Positions 1 through 8,507 of a stretch of DNA of 64,000 nt are shown here, piece by piece. Source of the DNA: Elmis aenea (taxonomy: Eukaryota; Arthropoda; Insecta; Coleoptera; Elmidae); NCBI GenBank assembly GCA_947652605.1, contig OX393579.1, forward strand, positions 46,692,970-46,756,969. Direction: 5' to 3'. The position numbers were made by a program, and so were the translations under genes. How positions within the stretch are numbered: position 1 is the stretch's first letter; every line of letters starts with the position of its first letter. The notes beneath the pieces were generated by a model that did no database searches, was not told the DNA's origin, and saw nothing but the letters and a program-made list of their open reading frames with translations.

Positions 1-440
1 AGTTTCATCTGTTTAGATTGACCCATACTCTAAACGAATTAGCCGACATTCACTTAGTTTATTATGAACAAGCCTTAAGTCAAGCATGACATTAGCCAAC
101 TAAGTTTAGTAAAAAAAAATATTTGAGGCGTATAAACAGAGTTTGTCGATGCATCTTTAGCGCTAATTTTCTCGAAAACGGCTACGTTTACAGCAAAAAA
201 CAAAGAGGGACAAATTTTTTCCTCTTAAGTCGTACTTTCTTATGGACGAATGACATTTTCAATTTTATTCCAGAGAAAAAAATTCTGAAGATGGTAAGCG
301 GATGACCTGACTATAAATCATACTTCCAATTACGTGTTTTCTTTCTAATTAGGAAGCATTTTCGGATAACAAAATATTTGACAAATGGTCATCATTTTCA
401 CTCAGGAATATGCACCTACTTTTTTGCCGTGTATAATGGG
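1..440. other. AT-rich DNA, no gene seen
   Basis: Several short open frames occur, but none has a recognisable domain or codon bias. I see no repeat partner for this stretch elsewhere in the window. Confidence 0.5.
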
Positions 441-957
441 GACACCCTGTATAAAGGAGAGCTTTTTAAAAATATATGTTTTTATATATTTGTTGCAAAA
501 AATAACCGAAATATGGCTAATTTTGTAAATATTCCCTTCTTTAAGTTTGCCATGATTTCGTAAACAAGTGATGTTAACATTATTAAACAACATAACGTTT
601 CATATAAAGTCATGGCCAACTAAGGTTTCTATTTAAAAAAATATAAGTTTACTTCATATCTCGAAAGTCGAGGTCGTTAAAAAAATTTAAGTTTGTTTTT
701 AAATTGAGCATAAAAATCTGTATAAAAACCTTACTAGCATTTTTTTCTATTTTAATAAATAAAGAAGTTACAGTAAGTTTTCAAAAACGATGAAATTTCA
801 TTTTTCGTCTGCAGTAGGTACTAAAATGGAAAACGGTATAAAAATGTGATTACAAAGGCGTTCTTTTCTCAAAAAATAGTCCAAGACACCGATACCAGAT
901 TTTCGCTATTACGGTAACCGAGATACCTCATAAAACATTTGAATTTGGTCCACCCTG
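441..957. repeat. Foldback family F, 5'-truncated copy
   Basis: The right end reads ATTTGGTCCACCCTG and is followed by TA, the usual end of the CAGGGTG foldback group. Positions about 459-957 match the centre and right arm of the fuller family F copy at 26848-29250; shared landmarks include TTTGTTGCAAAAAA, GCATGATTTCGTAAACAAG-like text and TTTCATTTTTCGTCTGCAG. The left terminus is missing. A second CACCCTG at 443-449 is probably the end of a different, mostly lost element. No coding capacity. Confidence 0.75.
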
Positions 958-959
958 TA

Positions 960-1740
960 CAGTGTTTTGTTTTTGGACACCGATACGTAACTTCTTTTTT
1001 TTTTTTTTAATAGAACACCCTGTTCATTTTGTAGTTTTTAGATTCAATTTTTTTTTGTATTTATATAAAATAAATAATTTTTGAGTTATTCACGTTATTT
1101 TTTTTAAACATTGATAGAAATATGACTCCAGGAAAATATTAATATTTAACAGTTTGGCAATGTCAGGACGAATTCCTTTTAAACTTTATTCGACAACAGT
1201 GTCATAGTGATTAATGAATAATTAAAATTTTACAATAATACACAGGGTGTTTCTTATGTCGGTCTCTTTAGCTCAGAGGTCGGCGAATCGGGGTAAATAC
1301 CCCGTGGGGTAAAAATGAAATTTTTGGGGTAATGAGGACGTATAAATAGACGTAAATAAAATTACATAAAAAAGGAATCCTTTTGTTTCACAATATTAGT
1401 TTATTTTATCGCTTTTATTTTATACTTTTTATATTTATAATTGTATTCTCTGTATAAATAAATTCAATAAACCCTTTGAATTTAAATAATATATGATTTT
1501 CTTTCTTTCAAATCAAAGAGGTAACGTCGGCGTAAATAAATATATTTTGGGTAATAGGTAAAAGAGTTCCCCGACCCCTTAGCTAAACTTCAAACACAAA
1601 TAAGTTAACTTTTTTAATGGATCACCCTATATATTTTTTAATTTTCTTATCGATAATTATCTTAAAACTATAAAAGATCAATTATTATGTCTAAAATTAA
1701 TATTTCTCGAGAAATATTATGGTAATAATGTAAAAAACGC
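960..1740. repeat. Foldback family G, fragment split by an insertion
   Basis: This stretch matches the inner part of the complete family G element at 23618-24295 (shared text: CACCGATACGTAACTT-like, AATAGAACACCCTGT, ACACAGGGTGTTT, AAACTTCAAACACAAATAAGT). It lacks the outer termini. It is interrupted at 1274-1576 by a hAT-like insertion that the 23618 copy does not have, so the insertion is younger than this copy. Confidence 0.7.
1274..1576. mobile_element. Small hAT-like non-autonomous element
   Basis: The insertion begins CAGAGGTCGGCGAATCGGGG and ends near TTCCCCGACC, so the ends are roughly inverted. The flanks CTTTAGCT (1266-1273) and CCTTAGCT (1577-1584) agree at 7 of 8 positions, consistent with an 8-bp hAT target duplication. 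The homologous site at about 24010-24035 in family G is uninterrupted, which supports an insertion. The exact right end is uncertain because the last bases of the inverted repeat overlap the proposed duplication. No coding sequence. Confidence 0.55.
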
Positions 1741-1745
1741 GAGGG

Positions 1746-2977
1746 ATTAATATTTAAAAATAAAAAGTAAAAAACTTGTAAGAATAACATGCACCAAAAA
1801 TTGTGAAAATTTTGTTAAGTTGTAAACTTGACAATACTCGTCCATAAACGATGCACGCGCATACGAAAGAAACTTTTTTCGGTTAATGACAGATCAGGTG
1901 GTAAAAAGAGTGTATAGATCTACAACAATTGCAAGAATTGCACACATTAAACAAGAAATGTATACAAACATTTTGCGACCAAAGTAGATACCATTTTATA
2001 AATAAGTTCATTCGATCGCGAATACCGGCGATTTTTAACCTTTGCTAATGCGTTCTCTAAGCGCAAAACCGTTTTTATTTAAATTATAACACCACTGGAT
2101 TATAACGCAACCTCTTAATATTCTGATTTCATTTAATTACAGTTACAAACGCTGTATAACGTATTTTTAAATTTAAAATTCTGATTAAGTCTCCAGATAA
2201 ACTAACTCACTAACATTATGTAATCTGAATTTACTTTCAAGCTTTACTATTTCACCTAAATGGTTAGCTAATTTTAAATTTAATTTAAACGACTCTTTAA
2301 AACTGCAATTAATTACAAACGGACGTATTTTATACTTGTGAACGTAAAAAGCTGAATCCTACGGTTTGAAGAAAGTTTTACTACGCATCAACTTAAGTAT
2401 TTAGGATACGATGTTATAAAACTTGAAATTTAAGACTAATAAATCAGACAAGTAACATTACCGTTTGTGTAAACATGCGCGTATGAAGTGCATCTGTACA
2501 CGATACACTGGCGTGTACTGTTTGATAAACTGTTACTCGGCATATATTGTAATAGCAGGGATGGAGTAAGTGTTTATGTTAGCAGGAATAAATAACGATT
2601 TCGATAACGCTTTTATACGACCAAAAATTATAAACAGGAATTCGGAAAAAAATGCTTTAGTACCATGTGGACGTACGCATTGCTCGTACATGCACGTGTT
2701 ATTTGGTTTTGTGATTAAATCTGTAACACAAAATAAATATGACGCGAAAGACACACTGCATTACCGGCAAAGCAAATGAATTTACCGGTAATACCGCAAA
2801 AAAAAAAACTTACGAAAGCTGCATATTTCGGAAAAAATCAAAATTAGTGCGCTATTTTTAACGTAGCCATTGAGAATGTAAAGTGGAGCTCGCAAAAATA
2901 TATGGCGATGATGCTAATTTATTTACAGCAAATATTACATTAAAAATTATTAATTTAAGATATCCTGTTATTTTTTG
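1746..2977. other. AT-rich, apparently single-copy DNA
   Basis: I see no coding frame longer than chance and no repeat partner in the window. A 13-base direct repeat ATTAAAAATTATT at 2939-2951 recurs at 3797-3809, flanking the palindrome that follows. Confidence 0.45.
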
Positions 2978-3055
2978 ATTGACAGAAGTGTTGTTAAAAA
3001 AAACAAAGTTTTAACTGGTTTTAAACAGGTTTTTTTTAATATATTGTTTCAATTT

Positions 3056-3115
3056 ACATTGATTCCGACATGTTTCGTCAATATAGGTTTTATTGACTTC
3101 TTCAGGGAACTATGT
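3056..3115 (-). other. Hammerhead-ribozyme-like motif, left arm
   Basis: Mirror copy of the motif at 3661-3720, read on the minus strand, with the same core and stems. See that entry for the structure. Confidence 0.5.
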
Positions 3116-3660
3116 TATATAATGAAGCAATAATTTTCTAAGTTGTTAGACAAGGATGATTCCAGAAAAGTAAAAAACACATTGTTCAATTACGATGCCA
3201 CGTGTATGTCGAATATTCTTTTTCTTCTTTTTTGTTATTCACACAATATATATTATTTTAGTATTTATAATAGTGATGGTTATTTAACAGTTATGACGTA
3301 AAAACACATTATACATAGAACATATTAAATTTTTTTTGACAAAATACGGTAAAGTTAACAAACAAACACATTAAAAATTGTTACATTTTAAGTAACAATT
3401 TTTAATGTGTTTGTTTGTTAACTTTACCGTATTTTGTCAAAAAAATTTTAATATGTTCTATGTATAATGTGTTTTTACGTCATAACTGTTAAATAACCAT
3501 CACTATTATAAATACTAAAATAATATATATTGTGTGAATAACAAAAAAGAAGAAAAAGAATATTCGACATACACGTGGCATCGTAATTGAACAATGTGTT
3601 TTTTACTTTTCTGGAATCATCCTTGTCTAACAACTTAGAAAATTATTGCTTCATTATATA

Positions 3661-3720
3661 ACATAGTTCCCTGAAGAAGTCAATAAAACCTATATTGACG
3701 AAACATGTCGGAATCAATGT
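3661..3720 (+). other. Hammerhead-ribozyme-like motif, right arm
   Basis: The core CTGAAGA (3671-3677) is followed by a stem II of GTCAATA (3679-3685) and TATTGAC (3693-3699), then GAAAC (3700-3704), a 2-bp stem III with a tiny loop, and a GTC cleavage triplet (3707-3709). Stem I pairs TTCC (3667-3670) with GGAA (3710-3713) and, across an internal loop, ACAT (3661-3664) with ATGT (3717-3720). This is the strand order of a type I hammerhead with a minimal stem III, as known from Penelope-like elements and retrozymes. One extra A (3678) sits between the core and stem II, so self-cleavage is doubtful. Confidence 0.5.
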
Positions 3721-3948
3721 AAATTGAAACAATATATTAAAAAAAACCTGTTTAAAACCAGTTAAAACTTTGTTTTTTTTAACAACACTTCTGTCAATTA
3801 AAAATTATTCCAGATAAATTGTCCTAAAAACCAGGTACTGAGAACGGAATGAAAACGAAAACGTTAAACGAAATTTTTACTTTTCGTCTAAGAACGAAAA
3901 CGAAATCAATGATTCCTAAGACCGGTTTAAACCGATTTTATCGGGGGT

Positions 3949-4096
3949 AATACCAGAAGAGGTTAAAATTTGCCGGCCAAATTTTGATTTGACACGAGTT
4001 GTTGCTTAGTAACAATTTATTCGAGTTTAAATTAAAAAGCAACGAGTGTTACAAATAAAAATTTGACCTGGTAAAATTTTAACCTCGAATGGTATT
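3949..4096. mobile_element. Small foldback element
   Basis: The ends AATACCAGAAGAGGTTAAAA and TTTTAACCTCGAATGGTATT are inverted repeats, and further inward GTTGTTGC and GCAACGAG also face each other. Length is about 148 bp with no coding. The family cannot be named from this copy. Confidence 0.6.
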
Positions 4097-4239
4097 TGTA
4101 GCGAAAATTCCACGACTGAAGTGTGACGTTCAAACCATTTGTAGAAACTAAAAGCTCTGATATTTTTCAAAATTTCATTGCGTTGCTATGGTGAAGGTAA
4201 AAAAAAATGTATTCGATTGCAAATAGTAAGGTTGGACAT

Positions 4240-5184
4240 TGTATTTGAAAAAAACGAGTTTTAGTGGTCTGAAGTGTTAAAAGAAAATCAAATTTTGGAC
4301 ACCCTGTAAGTAATGTTCATCGATTGCAAAAATTCCAGGATGTACTCCAAGGTTTCTTCTACACATGGTCTAAATTTAAGCGTTTTTTCTTCAAAACTGG
4401 CGCCGTTAGATAATATTAAGCATTACAATGAAAATCAAAAAATTAAAAAAAAAGTCCAAAAATCTAAAAAATGACTGCACTTAGGTATAGAGCAGGGATG
4501 GCAAATAGGTGGCACGCGTGCCAAACTTGGCAGCGAGAGATTTTCGACGGCACCCTAAAGAATTCTATGAATAAATTTGTTTTTAAAATTTTAAACTTTT
4601 TCGAAATGTTTTATTTATTTTTAATTAGTATGCTACACTACATGTTATTTAAATATCAAAAAATTAAAAATACCAGAAAATAACAACTATTCTTATATCG
4701 ATACAATAATTTGATCATTACTATACATATAAAATACCAACTGTAGCGATGCACGGAACTTTTGATTGCATATGTATTTAGTGACACATAAAATCATGAC
4801 GTTGGCAATACTGAACGAAATAACTGTACGGTTGTTTCTGGTAGGTAGGTTAGGTTAGGTTCTGGCACGGGGAAAAATTTGTATTAAATTTTATCTTATT
4901 TTGGCACACTGATCAAATCCTATTTGCCATCCCTGATATAGAGAATGCTAATAAAAGTCCCTCTAAAATAACGTTTTAAATCTAAATACGCAATAAAAAA
5001 TAGATCATTGTATTTGAAATAAGAAAGTAGACGTCAACTTCCGGTATCTCCGGAAGTGTAGCCATATTGAAAATATTTTTATTAAACAGATCAGATGCCA
5101 TTATGGTCATAACCAAAATTTCAGATCCATACCCTTTTTCATTCTTCATATATTTTTAAGTCCCGGTCTCAATCAATCACCCTG
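4240..5184. repeat. Foldback family H, split by a hAT-like element
   Basis: This is an inverted copy of the sequence at 41276-41780. Shared landmarks include ACTTCCGG, TTCATTCTTCATATATTTTTA, CCCTCTAAAATAACG and GACACCCTGTAAGTAATG. The right end ATCAATCACCCTG is followed by TA. The copy is interrupted at 4493-4935 exactly where the other copy reads straight through CTATACCTAAGTGCAG, so the pre-insertion site is known. Confidence 0.75.
4493..4935. mobile_element. hAT-like non-autonomous element, 443 bp
   Basis: The ends CAGGGATGGCAAATAGGTGG and CCTATTTGCCATCCCTG are inverted. The flanks GTATAGAG (4485-4492) and ATATAGAG (4936-4943) match at 7 of 8 bases, an 8-bp duplication typical of hAT. The empty site is preserved in the related copy near 41513. 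A short open frame at 4471-4683 crosses the boundary and is not a gene. A TTAGGTTAGG-type tract (about 4849-4861) lies inside. Confidence 0.8.
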
Positions 5185-5186
5185 TA

Positions 5187-5886
5187 TATAAATCAAATGG
5201 AACGATTATACCAAAATCTAACAGCAACTGTTCGTGTTAGTCATTTTTTTACACAAAGAATCAACATACGTTGCCGACCAGTTGATTAATTTTAAAATGC
5301 TTGGAATTTTATCGGCCACTTTCAGCCAGCTTGAAATATTTTAATTATCAGAACCCAACGAACCATAATTTGTTGTATGTGAGTACACATCATGCAATTG
5401 CTAACGATTTACATGCAAAATAATTGTATACTATATAAACAGTTTATTACGAAACTGGTGTTAAGTTTATTGTTCATTTTAAAATATTTAAGGGTTTGGT
5501 TAGTTGATTTAAAAATCCTTACAAAGTCTATTACATTTGCCCACATTTCTATGAATATCAATATATGTAAATTTATTGGGTAAATAATTTCATTGACTAT
5601 TCCCCACATGTCATATAAACCAATCGCTTTAGTCAAATTATAGTCACGCCTTCATGTTATGACCAATCACGTTTATATTTAAGCGGCAATAACGCCAAAT
5701 CGTCCCTGGGATGTTTTCACAGGCAAAAAAGCGAAAACTTCCCGTTACCACAGCAACAAGGTTGCTTGTTTGGCATGTTTACAGATGTTTGACATTTGTA
5801 AAGTATATTGAAAATTACAGTATTTAAATAATAAACAAAAAAAGTAGTTATTTTTGGTATCTTATTTGGAAAATAGTCTAATCAAA
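5187..5886. other. AT-rich DNA upstream of the LTR element
   Basis: No coding seen. The final bases (TCTAATCAAA) plus the sequence after the LTR element (TATATTTCGGAA...) form one arm of an older palindrome whose other arm lies at about 14765-14830, so the LTR element landed inside a repeat. A small inverted pair GCAACAAGGTTGC occurs near 5753-5765. Confidence 0.5.
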
Positions 5887-6016
5887 TGTAACGAAATTCC
5901 GATAAACCGCCGCAAACAAATATTTCGATAACGTTTCGACGTCACTGCCGCAAAGTAGGGAGTTATCATCTTCCTACTCTGTTACCATCTCTCCTACCCA
6001 CACCACAAATTTTGGG

Positions 6017-6023
6017 TATAAAA
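6017..6023 (+). promoter_or_regulatory. LTR TATA box
   Basis: TATAAAA in the context GGGTATAAAACGCC, within the first 140 bp of the LTR. Transcription would be expected to start near 6045-6055. The same box is at 12296-12302 in the 3' LTR. Confidence 0.75.
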
Positions 6024-6077
6024 CGCCGGTACAAATTATATAGAGCTCTCTTTCACAGACGAGCGGGTAAAACCTAG

Positions 6078-6083
6078 GTAAGA
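6078..6083 (+). promoter_or_regulatory. Candidate 5' splice donor in the leader
   Basis: CCTAG|GTAAGA is a strong donor match just downstream of the expected transcription start. A second, weaker candidate, GTAG|GTACAA, lies at 7369 just before the gag start. Possible partners are the acceptor at 6917-6919 (ACTTCAG, after a pyrimidine-rich stretch), which would remove the whole hairpin array, and the better acceptor at 11656-11678. No transcript evidence is available here. Confidence 0.35.
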
Positions 6084-6094
6084 AAATCCTTCCG

Positions 6095-6860
6095 TTAGAC
6101 CTCTTGGGCGGTGGTGCGACACGACCAAGAGTTTTCTAAGTCCCGATCCGATTTCCGAACTTAGTCTCTTTTAAGCGGAGGTGTGACACGATTAAAAGAG
6201 CTAAGTCCGAATATTTGAACTTAGACTATTTTGAGCGGAGGTGCGACACGATCAAAATAGCTAAGTCCGAATTCCCGTCTTTGAATTATTTTACACATAT
6301 GAAAGCATACCCTGAGTCCGTACTTAGTCTCTTTTAAGCGGAGGTGTGACACGATTAAAAGAGCTAAGTCCGAGTATTTGAACTTAGACTAGTTTGAGCG
6401 GAGGTGTGACACGATCAAAATAGCTAAGTCCGAATTCCTGTCTTTGAAATTATTTTACAGATATGGTAGCATACCCTGAGTCCGTACTTAGTCTCTTTTA
6501 AGCGGAGGTGTGACACGATTAAAAGAGCTAAGTCCGAGTATTTGAACTTAGACTAGTTTGAACGGAGGTGTGACACGATCAAAATAGCTAAGTCCGAATT
6601 CCCGTCTTTGAAATTATTTTACAGATATGGTAGCATACCCTGAGTCCGTACTTAGTCTCTTTTAAGCGGAGGTGTGACACGATTAAAAGAGCTAAGTCCG
6701 AGTGTTTGAACTTAGTCTAGTTTGGGCGGAGGTGTGACACGACCAAAATAGCTAAGTCCGAATTCCTGCCTTTGAATTATTTTACTTATATCGTAGCATA
6801 CCCTGAGTCCGTACTTGGTCTCTTTTAAGCGGAGGTGCGACACGATTAAAAGAGCCAAGT
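6095..6860 (+). repeat. Ten-hairpin tandem array in R
   Basis: Ten hairpins at about 6095-6139, 6159-6206, 6219-6266, 6322-6369, 6382-6429, 6486-6533, 6546-6593, 6650-6697, 6710-6757 and 6813-6860. From the second onward they lie in tandem units of 163-164 bp with two hairpins each. The apical loop region CGGNGGTGYGACACGA is kept in all ten, whereas the stems differ by paired changes: loop-closing AA/TT, GA/TC or GG/CC; CTCTT/AAGAG or CTATT/AATAG; and CTTAG/CTAAG or CTTGG/CCAAG. A typical stem is 6 bp, one bulged base, then 9 bp. The loop can form GTG/CAC around YGA. Paired substitutions point to selection on RNA structure. Function unknown. Confidence 0.9.
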
Positions 6861-7060
6861 CCGAATTTCAATTTTTTTTATTATTTCACCAATACCGTAA
6901 CCCCGTGTCCGGACTTCAGAATCAAAATCAGAATGAGAATCTAAATTCATTTGAACCCTAATTGTATTAAACAAATACTGGCCCCATTATTAATAACTGC
7001 TTTACAATTATTTTTTGAGTATTAATTATTTGTTTTACACCAATTATTGTATATTATGTA

Positions 7061-7080
7061 AATAAAGAAACCAAAATAAA
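7061..7080 (+). terminator. LTR poly(A) signals
   Basis: Two AATAAA hexamers (7061-7066 and 7075-7080). The working copy is the equivalent pair at 13340-13359 in the 3' LTR. A T-rich stretch follows at about 7098-7110. Confidence 0.65.
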
Positions 7081-7267
7081 GATAACCATTTTAAACCGTC
7101 TAAGTTTTATTCAACGAGAGACCCCTGGAATCTACATTCTCCAACAGAGCTACAGGAATAGAGGAAACAACCCCTACAACAAATTTGGCGCCCGAGAAAG
7201 ATTAAGTTAAAAAAAAATATATAAGAAAGCAAAACCGAAAAGAAAAGAAACAAAAAGCGTCACATTT

Positions 7268-7285
7268 TGGCGCCCGAGCAGGGAC
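7268..7285 (+). other. Primer binding site, tRNA-Lys type
   Basis: TGGCGCCCGAGCAGGGAC lies 3 nt after the LTR end. It differs at one position from the primer site classically assigned to tRNA-Lys(UUU), so a lysine tRNA is the likely minus-strand primer. An 11-bp partial copy sits inside the LTR at 7186-7196. Confidence 0.85.
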
Positions 7286-7376
7286 TCAAATTCCGTACGG
7301 TACATACCGACGAACGGGGGCAAGGGCCGGTTAGATTCTGAACGCACCGTGCGATAAATTAATAGTAGGTACAATA

Positions 7377-8507
7377 ATGACAAATTCAAAGACAAAATCC
7401 GTAGCCAGCGATTCCGAAGGCGAAGGCTATGGCCTAGAGAGTGCCGACACTAAGGTGGGCTGGATCTATAAACTACGCAAGGACGAACTTAGCAACGAAT
7501 TGAAAAAGTTCAACCTGGATCCTAATGGTCGCGTCGAAGAGATGAGACAACGGCTTAGTTTGTTCCTACGAACCGGCGAGAATGACAAAGAGTCCACCAA
7601 GCCCCAGGTCCTATCCACCGCTACCGAAACTGTGGCCAACGCCTGTGATCAAATACGAAAATGGAACGTCCATTTTGACGGCAAGACGGACGCTGTCCTT
7701 TTCCTGGAGCGTGTAGAAGAACTGCGAGAATGCTACGGCTATACCGACCGCCAACTTCTTCACGCGCTGCCCGAACTATTCCGCAACGATGCCCTGCTAT
7801 GGTTTAGAAACAATAAACAGTCCTGGCGTACCTGGAACCACTTTTTAAACGACTTCGAAGGTTTTTTCTTACCATCCGACTACAGGCTGAACTTAGATGA
7901 GCAAATCAGCCGAAGATGCCAACGCCCGCACGAGACTGGTAAGGAATACCTTCTCGCGCTACAAACATTAATAAGACGTCAAGGCCTGTTGACACCGCAA
8001 CAAATATTAAACCGTTTATATAAAAATCTCCTGCCCCAATATCGTCAATATATCCGTCAATCCGACTTTAACACAATACCTGAATTGTTAAGAAAAATCG
8101 AAGAGCACGAGCAACTACAAAAAGAATTGGCCGCTCAAACTTCAAAGCGAACGGAAGCCGCCGATAAAATCCAGTACCGTCCTATTAAACTTGCAGCGCT
8201 GTCAGATAGCCAAAACGCGGCTGCAAGAGATAATGTTGGCCGCGCATCGTTTGCCACGCCCCTAAGGCAAAGTCCCAATTATAGCCGCGAGCGGTGCTGC
8301 TGGAACTGTGGTCAGTCAGGCCATCTGCGGTTCAACTGCCGACTACCGCCAAAACTTTTCTGTTCGAGATGCGGGCAACCAGGCGTACTCACGAGGAACT
8401 GTTGTGGCGTAACGCAAGCACCGGGAAACGCCGTCAAGATTGGCAATCCACCGGGCCTCGCCAATCTTTGCACCCCAAGGCCCGCTACAAACAACCCTCC
8501 GCAATAA
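7377..8507 (+). CDS. gag: Gag polyprotein, 376 aa
   Basis: Structural protein that would form the particle and bind the element's RNA. Residues about 29-65 (WIYKLRKDELSNELKKFN...) resemble a SAP helix-extension-helix motif. A capsid-like region follows (about 100-250, starting WNVHFDGKTD). Near the C-terminus is a CCHC zinc knuckle C308-X2-C311-X4-H316-X4-C321. A second knuckle-like motif has the cysteines C329, C332 and C342 but valine (V337) where histidine is expected. The ATG at 7377 is the first in-frame methionine after the primer site. The frame overlaps pol, which is read by a -1 shift at 8423-8429, leaving Gag as the main product. The leader has several upstream ATGs and ten hairpins, so simple scanning is unlikely. 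Confidence 0.95.
   Translation: MTNSKTKSVASDSEGEGYGLESADTKVGWIYKLRKDELSNELKKFNLDPNGRVEEMRQRLSLFLRTGENDKESTKPQVLSTATETVANACDQIRKWNVHFDGKTDAVLFLERVEELRECYGYTDRQLLHALPELFRNDALLWFRNNKQSWRTWNHFLNDFEGFFLPSDYRLNLDEQISRRCQRPHETGKEYLLALQTLIRRQGLLTPQQILNRLYKNLLPQYRQYIRQSDFNTIPELLRKIEEHEQLQKELAAQTSKRTEAADKIQYRPIKLAALSDSQNAAARDNVGRASFATPLRQSPNYSRERCCWNCGQSGHLRFNCRLPPKLFCSRCGQPGVLTRNCCGVTQAPGNAVKIGNPPGLANLCTPRPATNNPPQ

Larger units (their letters stand above)
2978..3798. repeat. Near-perfect 821-bp palindrome
   Basis: Two arms of 407 bp (2978-3384 and 3392-3798) are reverse complements around a 7-nt spacer (ATTTTAA, 3385-3391). The arms have the same length; the one mismatch I found is in an A/T run near 3330 and 3445. 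The sequence is not coding. A transcript would form a very long hairpin. Each arm holds a hammerhead-ribozyme-like motif in opposite orientation, which suggests an inverted dimer of a small retroelement. A 13-bp direct repeat (2939-2951, 3797-3809) may be a target duplication but overlaps the arm end by two bases. Confidence 0.95.
5887..7264 (+). repeat. 5' long terminal repeat
   Basis: 1378 bp, TG...CA ends. From the TATA box and poly(A) signals I infer U3 about 5887-6046 (only about 160 nt), R about 6047-7095 (over 1 kb) and a U5 of about 170 nt. R holds a hairpin array. Positions 7186-7196 carry TGGCGCCCGAG, a copy of the start of the primer site that lies 82 bp further on, so the 3' edge of this LTR appears to have shifted outward in the element's past. 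Confidence 0.97.

Noticed and set aside
123..6000. Many short open frames of 60-90 codons in the first 6 kb and throughout the rest of the window
   Set aside because: They begin at non-ATG codons as often as ATG, lie in repeats or AT-rich DNA, lack domains, and are not conserved between copies of the same repeat.
6159..6860. CRISPR-like appearance of regularly spaced repeats in the LTR
   Set aside because: The units are tandem 163-164-bp duplications inside an insect retrotransposon LTR, with no distinct spacers and no cas genes.
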